DNA from: an uncultured Blautia sp.
GTDB lineage: Bacteria > Bacillota > Clostridia > Lachnospirales > Lachnospiraceae
Reading direction: 5' to 3'
NCBI RefSeq assembly: GCF_937880195.1
Contig: NZ_CALFLA010000018.1
Location: 1-39,395, forward strand
Length of the DNA: 39,395 nt
Below the pieces are notes generated by a model, which made no database searches, was not told where the DNA came from, and saw only the letters and a list, made by a program, of their open reading frames with translations. The translations under genes and the position numbers were made by a program. Each line of letters opens with the position of its first letter. The first letter of the stretch is position 1. Positions 15,834 to 22,870 of this stretch are shown in pieces.

Positions 15834-16328
15834 TTAAACTCCTTCTGTTTCTGCTGCATTTTCTTTCATTACTTTTTCTACAGCATTTACAATATTCTGA
15901 TATCCTGTACAGCGGCACAGATTTCCAGACATATGCTTTTTGATAGCTTCTCTGGTAAGAACTTCTCCTCTTTCCAAAAGAACTGTTGCCGACATAACAA
16001 AGCCCGGCGTACAGAATCCGCACTGAATAGCTCCCTCTTCAATAAAAGCTTCCTGAATACGGGTAAGATCTCCGTTCTTTTCAAGTCCTTCCAGAGTACG
16101 GATGTTTTTGCCCTCTGCCCACACAGCCAGGTAAATACAGGAGTCTACTGTCTCTCCGTCAATGATTACGGTACACGCCCCGCATTCTCCAACTTCACAT
16201 CCCTTTTTCACTGAGGTAAGCCCCAGTCTGTTTCTCAGCATATCAAGAAGAGATTCTCTTGGATCTACATATTCCGCTACTTCTTTTCCGTTTACGATAC
16301 ATTTTACAAGAACTTTATCCCTGGTCAT
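15834..16328 (-). CDS. xdhC: Xanthine dehydrogenase iron-sulphur subunit
   Basis: This 164-residue protein carries two [2Fe-2S] clusters of the xanthine-oxidase type. The plant-ferredoxin-like cluster cysteines are in CEVGECGACTV. The second, helical cluster domain has CGFCTPGF and CRCTGYQ. Length is close to E. coli XdhC (159). It passes electrons from the molybdenum subunit XdhA to the FAD subunit XdhB. The start codon overlaps the xdhB stop by four bases (ATGA), with a strong GGAGGTGA site inside xdhB. All eight cluster cysteines appear intact. Confidence 0.94.
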   Translation of the reverse strand: MTRDKVLVKCIVNGKEVAEYVDPRESLLDMLRNRLGLTSVKKGCEVGECGACTVIIDGETVDSCIYLAVWAEGKNIRTLEGLEKNGDLTRIQEAFIEEGAIQCGFCTPGFVMSATVLLERGEVLTREAIKKHMSGNLCRCTGYQNIVNAVEKVMKENAAETEGV

Positions 16329-17209
16329 TTATTGTCACCTCCTGCAAGTTCTACTGTTCGAGCCAAGGCTCTTCTGGCAATCTCTCCGCCGATCTGCAGA
16401 CGAAATTCTCTGGACGCTCTCCAGGAATCTCTCGGGCTGATCTCCTGGCGGACGCCTTCCTCCACAGCCTCATAAAGCTTTTCATCTACAGGCATTCCTT
16501 TTATGGCAGCCTCTGTTTTCTCGCAGCGGAAAGGAACCGGAGCAGCCACTCCAAAAGTAATGCGAACGTCCTCCAGAATATTTTTTTCCTGATTTACTTT
16601 GCTTACCACAGAACAGCTTAAGGTAGCGATATCCATAGCTCTTCTCATGGAATATTTAATATAATTGCCATGATATCCCTCATACTCCTTAAAAGGGATG
16701 ATGACATGGGTCAGGATCTCTCCTCTTTTAAGATCTACCCGTCCCGGTCCCAAATAAAAATCTCTCACTGGAACTGTCCTTTCGCTCTCCCCGTCTTCTA
16801 TATGAAGCAGAGCATTCAGGGAAAACAAGGTTGGAGCGCTGTCTGCACTGACCGCGCCGTTGCAGATATTCCCTCCGATGGTACCGATATTTCGGATCTG
16901 AGGTCCGCCTACCTCATCTACCGCTTCGCCCAGCACAGGAATACATTCCTGGATCACAGGGTCGTTGGTGATGTGTGAAAAAGTTGTTCCGGCGCCTATG
17001 TAAATATCCCCGGAGTCCATTTTCTTAATTCCATGCAGTTCCTCAATATCACGGATGCATACAAGGGAGGTTCCAGCCATTTTACCCTCTCTGATCTTGA
17101 TCAGCACATCGCTGCCTCCAGAGATAATCCTGGTATCTGGATGTTCTTTCAGAAGAGCCGCTGCCTCTTTGATGTTTTTTGCATTATAATAATTTTCGAT
17201 ATCATACAT
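16325..17209 (-). CDS. xdhB: Xanthine dehydrogenase FAD-binding subunit
   Basis: This is a 294-residue CoxM/XdhB-type FAD subunit. It opens with a DIENYYNAKNIKEAAALL helix, and the FAD-binding segment ISGGSDVLIKIREG follows. The second nucleotide loop, IRNIGTIGGNICNG, is the classical flavin motif of the family. The C-terminal CO-dehydrogenase-flavoprotein domain covers about 180-290. It would pass electrons from XdhC to NAD+ or another carrier. It follows xdhA by 16 bases and overlaps xdhC, giving the order XdhA-XdhB-XdhC as in E. coli. Confidence 0.94.
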   Translation of the reverse strand: MYDIENYYNAKNIKEAAALLKEHPDTRIISGGSDVLIKIREGKMAGTSLVCIRDIEELHGIKKMDSGDIYIGAGTTFSHITNDPVIQECIPVLGEAVDEVGGPQIRNIGTIGGNICNGAVSADSAPTLFSLNALLHIEDGESERTVPVRDFYLGPGRVDLKRGEILTHVIIPFKEYEGYHGNYIKYSMRRAMDIATLSCSVVSKVNQEKNILEDVRITFGVAAPVPFRCEKTEAAIKGMPVDEKLYEAVEEGVRQEISPRDSWRASREFRLQIGGEIARRALARTVELAGGDNK

Positions 17210-17225
17210 AAAACAATTCCCCCTT

Positions 17226-19502
17226 TCAGATCAGTCCGGCCTTTTTGAATCCCTCGATCAGCCTCTGAGGTGTAAGCGGATTCTCATTAAACGCCACGCC
17301 TGTTGCATGAAGCACTGCATTACGGATCGCCGGCGCTCCCGGAATAGCCGGTGGCTCTCCAAGAGCCTTGTTTCCGTATGGACCCATGGGATCGTCAAGT
17401 TCCACAAAATCAGCCTTGATATCTGGAGTGTCAAGAGCTGTCATCAGTTTATAATCAAGAAGATTTCCATTTAAGAGCCGTCCTGTTTTTTCGTCCAAGA
17501 TCAACTGTTCACTGACACCGTATCCCATACCCATGGACATTCCTCCATGAACCTGCATCTCGGCAAGCTGTGGATTCAGAAGTTTTCCGCTGTCATGTAC
17601 GTTGATAATACGAAGAATTTTAACAGTTCCGAGCTTCATATCTACTTCTACCTCTGCAAAACAGCAGCCTGACGCAAGTGTATTTTTCTTTACCTGAGTG
17701 GAAACCTCTGCTGTCAGCACCGAAGAATTTGTAAGGCTGTAATACGACTCCTGGGCTACTGCCTCTAAAGACATAGCCGCCTCATCTCCCGCATAGATCC
17801 AGCCGTGATCCATAGAAAGCTCTCTTGTCTCCTGTTCTGGAAGAAGGGTTTTGGCATAGGCTATAATTTTATCATACAGCTTTTCTGCGCACTGTTTTAC
17901 TGCAGTTCCAGTAACAAAGGACTGTCTGGACGCATAAGCTCCTGTGTCAAAAGGCGTTACGTCCGTATCCTGTACGGTCATAATATGGATATTTTCTACG
18001 TCCATATGAAGGGTTTCTGCAGCCATCTGAGAAAATACAGTGTCTGCGCCCTGTCCGATCTCTGTAGCGCCTATCTGCATCTGTACGCTTCCATCCTGAT
18101 TCAAAGACAGCCTGCAGCCTGCGATTTCCAGTGATATGGGCCATACTCCTGTCTTATAGGAAAATACAGAAACTCCAACACCTCTTCGGATATATCCGGT
18201 CTGATCTGCATACTCTTTGCGCTTTTCATCCCAGTGAATATATTCCGCGCCTTTTTCCAGACACTGGAAGATTCCGTTTGTATTGGCTGCAATCGGTTTC
18301 AGATAAGCGTCCTCATAATATCCTGAAATCAGATTTCTTCTGCGAAATTCCAGGGGATCCATATGGATCTCATGTGCTATATCGTCCATAAAGCACTCAA
18401 TGGCAAAAGCAGCCTGCGGTATGCCGTAAGCGCGCATAGCTCCGGCTACAGGCGTATTCGTATAAATCGTATACGCCTCTCCTCTGGTATTCGGGCAGGC
18501 ATACTGAAGTCTCCATGCTGTCAGTCCGTTAGCTGCAATTGCATGACCGTGAGACGCATATGCACCCTGATTGGAATACGCGTTCATTTCCTTGGCAAGA
18601 AGACGTCCGTCCTTATCCACTCCTGCAGTAAGATCATATTCAATGGAATGACGGGTTCTTGTATTACAGAAAGTTTCCTCCCTGGAAATATCCAATTTCA
18701 CAGGGCGTCCTCCTACCTGAGTAGTCAGAAACGCGTTCAAAGGCTCGTAAAGCACATCCTGTTTATTGCCAAATCCACCGCCTATATAAGGTTTGATCAC
18801 CCGAACTTTGCCCCAGGGGATTCCAAGGGCCTGTCCTACCACCCGGCGGACAATATGGGGGATCTGAGTGGAAGTCACCACAACGATCCGGCCTTTTTCC
18901 ATGTAAGCAAAGGAAATAGGATTTTCAATATGACAGTGCTGGACCATAGGCGTCTTATAGCTTCTCTTCACAACAGTTTCCGACTCCTCTAATCCCTTGT
19001 CCACATCGCCAATAAAGAAATTGGAACGCATTAATACATTGTCTTTTTTGTCAAAATGTATAGGCGGATTGCTGCCGTACATAGATTTTCGGGGATGGAT
19101 CTCAACAGGATATTCCTCATATTCCACCTTGATCAGCTTCAGAGCCCTGGAAGCAGTCACCTCGTCTTCTGCTACTACAGCCGCAATATCGTCGCCATAG
19201 TAACGGACCCGTCCTGTAAGGATATTACGATCTGCCACATCCTGATGAGCCAGTTCCACCGACCAGGGATGTCCTGGGGTCGGGTAGCAATGATCTGGAA
19301 CGTCTTTAAATGTCACTACCTTAACAACGCCAGGAAGCGCCTCTGCCTCACTGGTATCAATGGAGGTTACAATTCCATTTCCAATGGTGGAATGGAGAAC
19401 CTTGGCCACCAGACAACGATCCAGGATCAAGTCATCTGTAAATTTAGCCCTGCCTGTGACTTTTTCGTAAGCGTCTACTCTTGGAATGCTTTTACCTACC
19501 AT
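17226..19502 (-). CDS. xdhA: Xanthine dehydrogenase molybdenum-binding subunit
   Basis: This is a 758-residue molybdopterin subunit of the xanthine-oxidase family. The N-terminal small domain (IPRVDAYEKVTGRAKFTDD) leads into the large Mo domains with PYIGGGFGNKQD, GAMRAYGIPQ, EIGQGADTVF and a late KALGEPPAIPGAPAI containing the catalytic Glu region. Length is near E. coli XdhA (752). I use the ATG at 19502, with AAGGTGA before it, rather than an ATG ten codons upstream that would include this site. It is preceded by a 218-base structured leader with its own promoter, so xdhABC-yqeB-yqeC/mocA may be controlled apart from the ssnA operon. The exact purine substrate is unproven. Confidence 0.93.
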   Translation of the reverse strand: MVGKSIPRVDAYEKVTGRAKFTDDLILDRCLVAKVLHSTIGNGIVTSIDTSEAEALPGVVKVVTFKDVPDHCYPTPGHPWSVELAHQDVADRNILTGRVRYYGDDIAAVVAEDEVTASRALKLIKVEYEEYPVEIHPRKSMYGSNPPIHFDKKDNVLMRSNFFIGDVDKGLEESETVVKRSYKTPMVQHCHIENPISFAYMEKGRIVVVTSTQIPHIVRRVVGQALGIPWGKVRVIKPYIGGGFGNKQDVLYEPLNAFLTTQVGGRPVKLDISREETFCNTRTRHSIEYDLTAGVDKDGRLLAKEMNAYSNQGAYASHGHAIAANGLTAWRLQYACPNTRGEAYTIYTNTPVAGAMRAYGIPQAAFAIECFMDDIAHEIHMDPLEFRRRNLISGYYEDAYLKPIAANTNGIFQCLEKGAEYIHWDEKRKEYADQTGYIRRGVGVSVFSYKTGVWPISLEIAGCRLSLNQDGSVQMQIGATEIGQGADTVFSQMAAETLHMDVENIHIMTVQDTDVTPFDTGAYASRQSFVTGTAVKQCAEKLYDKIIAYAKTLLPEQETRELSMDHGWIYAGDEAAMSLEAVAQESYYSLTNSSVLTAEVSTQVKKNTLASGCCFAEVEVDMKLGTVKILRIINVHDSGKLLNPQLAEMQVHGGMSMGMGYGVSEQLILDEKTGRLLNGNLLDYKLMTALDTPDIKADFVELDDPMGPYGNKALGEPPAIPGAPAIRNAVLHATGVAFNENPLTPQRLIEGFKKAGLI

Positions 19503-19532
19503 ATTTTCACCTTCTTTTCTTTTTGTCCGCAT

Positions 19533-19689
19533 GGATTATCTCCTGATCAGCTTATTGTTCTTATAACAGGATAGAAAAAGCCGGACGCACCTAAGGATTG
19601 TGTTCCCCTCAGGACGATCGTCCGGCTCCGAACCATGCTACTTTCTTATAAAATGCAGCTCCTGACAAACAGCAGGAACAGGTTTTCTT
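19533..19689 (-). promoter_or_regulatory. Structured RNA leader / attenuator before xdhA, class unknown
   Basis: The leader RNA can fold into consecutive stems. UCCUG/CAGGA lies at 19660-19677 and GCUGC/GUAGC at 19637-19659. A large hairpin, GCCGGAC (19626-19620) with GUCCGGC (19586-19580), encloses CCUGAGG/CCUUAGG (19613-19607 with 19596-19590). This hairpin is followed by UUUUU, as in an intrinsic terminator. The palindrome GGACGATCGTCC (19612-19623) and a GGUU/AGCC pairing overlap its 5' arm, so alternative folds that free the transcript are possible. This is the layout of a riboswitch or protein-controlled attenuator. I cannot match it to a known class from memory. Confidence 0.6.
19575..19626 (-). 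terminator. Intrinsic terminator inside the xdhA leader
   Basis: The 7-bp GC-rich outer stem, 7-bp inner stem (one G-U pair) and five U residues form a complete terminator about 75 bases before the xdhA start. Unless it is bypassed, little xdhABC message would form. Confidence 0.7.
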
Positions 19690-19695
19690 TTATAC

Positions 19696-19725
19696 ATTTT
19701 AACATATTACAAGAAGATTTGCCAT
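19696..19725 (-). promoter_or_regulatory. Candidate promoter for the xdhA leader
   Basis: Minus strand: ATGGCA (19720-19725), an 18-bp spacer and TGT-TAAAAT (-10 at 19696-19701). It is weaker than others in the window, but it is placed so that the whole folded leader would be transcribed. Confidence 0.5.
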
Positions 19726-19750
19726 TGGTTTTTGTGAACTTTTTATTAAT

Positions 19751-20215
19751 TTATTTTGAAATAATCCCTCTGGTATCCACGATCACATTTCTTGGACATT
19801 TCACTGCGCAGTTTCCGCAGGCAAGGCAAAGCTCGTCATCAATAAAAGCTGCGTTATCTATAACCGTAACTGCGTCGGAGGGGCAGTTTTTTGCACAAAG
19901 CCCACAACCGATACAGCTTACCTCACAGGCTTTTCTTGCTGCCGCTCCTTTATCCCGGTTAGAACATTTGACAACAAACGGGTTGTCTGTTAAATGGATA
20001 TGGATGATATCCTGAGGGCATGCCTTTACGCAAAGACCGCAGCAAATACATTTTTCTTCGTCAATCTCAGCTACGCCCAGCTCATTATAAAATATGGCGT
20101 CCTTTTTGCATGCTTCCATACAGGAGGAACAGCTCATACAGCCATAGGTACAACCATGGCAGCGTTCTCCGCCGTTACATGCAACGTAAGCCGTCTTTTT
20201 TGGAAATCTTGCCAT
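19751..20215 (-). CDS. Polyferredoxin-like 4Fe-4S protein
   Basis: This 154-residue protein is packed with cysteine motifs: CHGCTYGCMSCSSCMEAC, CICCGLCVKACP, CIGCGLCAKNCP and CLACGNCAVKCP. It can hold about four [4Fe-4S] clusters. The arrangement resembles the iron-sulphur half of RnfB and the E. coli YgfS-type proteins near xdhD. It begins three bases after the selenium-dependent xanthine dehydrogenase gene, so it is likely its electron partner, linking the hydroxylase to YgfK or a ferredoxin pool. No membrane segment is seen, so it should be cytoplasmic. The partner choice is inferred from the operon. Confidence 0.88.
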   Translation of the reverse strand: MARFPKKTAYVACNGGERCHGCTYGCMSCSSCMEACKKDAIFYNELGVAEIDEEKCICCGLCVKACPQDIIHIHLTDNPFVVKCSNRDKGAAARKACEVSCIGCGLCAKNCPSDAVTVIDNAAFIDDELCLACGNCAVKCPRNVIVDTRGIISK

Positions 20216-20218
20216 GTT

Positions 20219-22783
20219 TCATTCCCCCTTCTTTTTTCTTTCATATGGCGTATTGGTAAGAGGAAGGCTGGTGCGGTACTGTCCGTCGTATTGATAATAT
20301 GCCCCTGCAATGGCTGGAGCGGTAGGGATTGAAGTAATCTCGCCAATACCGATGGCCCCTTCGGCAACCTGAAGCCCTTCTTTTTCTACAATAATACTCT
20401 CCACCTCTGGCGCCTGATCCGCCCGGAAAAGACCCAGTGTTCCATACTTATCCTGAGGTTTACAATCCTTCAGCCCATATCTCTCTGTAAGGGCAAAGCC
20501 TGCTGACATTACTACGCCGCCTTCGATCTGGCCTTCTACAGAAAGCGGATTTACTGCCTTTCCTACATCATGGGCAGCAACAATCTTTTCAATCCTTCCT
20601 TTTTTATCCAGGATACATACTTGGGTTGCATAGCCATACGCCACATGGGAAACCGGGTTTTTCACATCTGAACCCATAGCGTCTGTTTTTGCAAGGTATT
20701 CGCCAAGATATTCACAGCCCTCCAACTCCTTCAGGCTCTTTTCTTTCAGATCCTCTTTCAGCTTCTGACAAGCCCGGCGGCATGCCTCTCCGGTGATCAA
20801 TGTCTGTCTTGAACCAGAGGTAGTTCCAGAATCCGGCGCGTCATAGGTATTAGACGCATCGTAATATATTTCTTCCCGTTTCAGCCCAAGCTGCTCTGCT
20901 GCCATCTGCACAAGCACAGTTCCAAGCCCCTGGCCGATACAGGAAGCTCCAGAATGGATCTCTACTCTTTCGTCATGTACATAAAGACGGCAGCGTCCCC
21001 AGTCAGGAAGACCTACGCCTACTCCTGCATTTTTCATGGCGCATGCAATACCTGCATAGGGATGACTTTCATATACGTCCTTTACTGCTTCCAGTGTTTC
21101 TGCAAGACCTGTAGACTGGTCTACGATCTGGCCGTTTGGAAGCTCCTGTCCCGGACGGATGGCATTGCGGTAACGAATTTCCCAAGGAGAAATTCCCACT
21201 TTTTCCGCCATTTTGGTCAGAAGCATCTCCACGCCAAAACAGGTCTGGGTTACGCCAAATCCACGAAAAGCTCCTGCCGGAGGATTATTTGTATAGTAGG
21301 CTTTTCCATCTATATCAAAATTCTGGTAATTATAAGGCCCGGAAGCATGGGTACAGGCTCTTTGAAGTACCGGACCTCCAAGGGAGGCATAAGCTCCTGT
21401 ATCTGCAATTACAGTTGCTTTTACGCCCTGAATGATACCGTTTTCATCACATCCCATGGTAAATTCCATATCCATAGGATGACGTTTCGGATGGATCAGA
21501 ATACTTTCTTCACGTGTCAGTTTTACTTTTACCGGTCTTTTTGTAAGATAAGCGATCATTCCTGCATGATGCTGAACGGTTACGTCTTCTTTGCCCCCAA
21601 ATCCGCCGCCTACCAGTTTATTACGAACCTTAACTTTTTCTGCCGGAAGTCCCAGAAGCGCCATACATTCATGCTGGGTATCATAAACGCCCTGATCTGT
21701 AGAATAAATGATCACGCCGTCTTCCCCATCAGGCTTTGCAACTGCGCACTCCGGCTCCAGAAAGGCATGTTCTGTCCAGGGAGTATGAAACTTTTCTGTA
21801 AGAACGTATTTGGAATCTGCAATAGCCTTGTCTGCGTCTCCCCTGTGTACGTGCCAATGAGCAAGAAGGTTTCCGTCTCCATGTACTAACGGCGCGTCTT
21901 CTTTCATGGACTCATAAGGATCCCGTACCATAGGAAGCTCCTCATATTCTACTTTGATCAGTTTTTTTGCCTTTTCTACGATTTCCTGCGTCTCCCCGGC
22001 CACAAGCGCTATGGCGTCCCCAAGATAATGGGTAATCTTTCCAACAGGGATCAGTCCGTCCCAGTCCTGCTTTAAATGCCCCACCTTCACACTGCCTGGA
22101 ATATCCTCTGCTGTAAAAACGCCGATCACTCCAGGAAGAGCTTTTGCCTTTTCTGTATCAATGGATTTTACTAAAGCTCTGGGGTATGCAGAACGAAGAG
22201 CGCTTCCATAGATCATTCCTTCCTCATATACGTCATCCGGGTACTGACCGTATCCTCTGACCTTTTCTTTTACGTCTACTCTGGGCACACGGTCGCCCAG
22301 CTTCCAGGTATATTCCTTTTTGTCCGGAAGTCCTTCCCTTTTATATTTTGCTGCAAGCAGGATTCCGTCAATAATCTTTTTATATCCTGTACAGCGGCAA
22401 ATGTTATTGCGGATGGCATGAGCTGCCTGGGCTCTTGTGGGATTTGGATTTTCGTCAATCAATGCTTTTGCGCTGATCACCATACCGGGTATACAAAATC
22501 CGCACTGTACTGCGCCTGCCTCTCCGAAAGCACGTTCATAAATCTCTTTTTCTTCTTCGGAAAATCCCTCCACTGTCAGGATATGGCGGCCCTCCAGCAT
22601 GGACAGAGAAGGAATACAGGCTTTTTGATTTTTTCCGTCAATCAGCACATGACAGGTTCCGCAGGCGCCTTCACTGCAGCCGTCTTTTACTGATGTCAGG
22701 TGAAGCTGATCGCGAAGAAAACGAATCAGCTTCATATCTTTTTCTTCCTGATATTCTTTACCATTTACATAAAAACGGAACAT
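20219..22783 (-). CDS. Selenium-dependent xanthine dehydrogenase (fused Fe-S and Mo domains)
   Basis: This 854-residue enzyme combines two [2Fe-2S] domains (CSEGACGTCHV, CGFCIPGM and CRCTGYK within about 1-150) with a xanthine-oxidase-type molybdenum domain (about 165-850). Mo-domain motifs include KLVGGGFGGKEDV, GAFRGFGVTQ, CIGQGLGTV, SGSRQTLITG and GEITSIPTAPAI. The fused layout and length match the selenium-dependent xanthine dehydrogenase family rather than classical XdhA. In this family selenium is a labile ligand of molybdenum, so no in-frame UGA is expected and none is needed. There is no FAD domain, so electrons should leave through the polyferredoxin next door or YgfK. It begins after GGGGGAA, 87 bases behind ygfK. 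It may act on xanthine, urate or another purine. Confidence 0.92.
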   Translation of the reverse strand: MFRFYVNGKEYQEEKDMKLIRFLRDQLHLTSVKDGCSEGACGTCHVLIDGKNQKACIPSLSMLEGRHILTVEGFSEEEKEIYERAFGEAGAVQCGFCIPGMVISAKALIDENPNPTRAQAAHAIRNNICRCTGYKKIIDGILLAAKYKREGLPDKKEYTWKLGDRVPRVDVKEKVRGYGQYPDDVYEEGMIYGSALRSAYPRALVKSIDTEKAKALPGVIGVFTAEDIPGSVKVGHLKQDWDGLIPVGKITHYLGDAIALVAGETQEIVEKAKKLIKVEYEELPMVRDPYESMKEDAPLVHGDGNLLAHWHVHRGDADKAIADSKYVLTEKFHTPWTEHAFLEPECAVAKPDGEDGVIIYSTDQGVYDTQHECMALLGLPAEKVKVRNKLVGGGFGGKEDVTVQHHAGMIAYLTKRPVKVKLTREESILIHPKRHPMDMEFTMGCDENGIIQGVKATVIADTGAYASLGGPVLQRACTHASGPYNYQNFDIDGKAYYTNNPPAGAFRGFGVTQTCFGVEMLLTKMAEKVGISPWEIRYRNAIRPGQELPNGQIVDQSTGLAETLEAVKDVYESHPYAGIACAMKNAGVGVGLPDWGRCRLYVHDERVEIHSGASCIGQGLGTVLVQMAAEQLGLKREEIYYDASNTYDAPDSGTTSGSRQTLITGEACRRACQKLKEDLKEKSLKELEGCEYLGEYLAKTDAMGSDVKNPVSHVAYGYATQVCILDKKGRIEKIVAAHDVGKAVNPLSVEGQIEGGVVMSAGFALTERYGLKDCKPQDKYGTLGLFRADQAPEVESIIVEKEGLQVAEGAIGIGEITSIPTAPAIAGAYYQYDGQYRTSLPLTNTPYERKKKGE

Positions 22784-22811
22784 AAAATTCCCCCTAACAT
22801 ATATTCAGCAT

Positions 22812-22850
22812 GAGCGCATCCCTGTACTGCATACAGAGACGCGCTCTTTT
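22812..22850 (+). terminator. Strong plus-directed hairpin inside the minus-strand ygfK-xdh gap
   Basis: GAGCGC (22812-22817) pairs with GCGCTC (22841-22846), with an 8-bp inner stem (TCCCTGTA / TACAGAGA, one G-U on RNA), followed by TTTTT on the plus strand only. On the minus strand it has no T tail, so sense transcription should pass. It could stop antisense transcripts or act as an mRNA-stabilising stem between the two genes. Confidence 0.65.
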
Positions 22851-22870
22851 TCATTTTAATAATCTGATTT

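Noticed and set aside
20219..22783. Selenocysteine (in-frame UGA with SECIS) in the selenium-dependent enzyme
   Set aside because: The frame is continuous, and in this family selenium is a labile molybdenum ligand, not an encoded residue.
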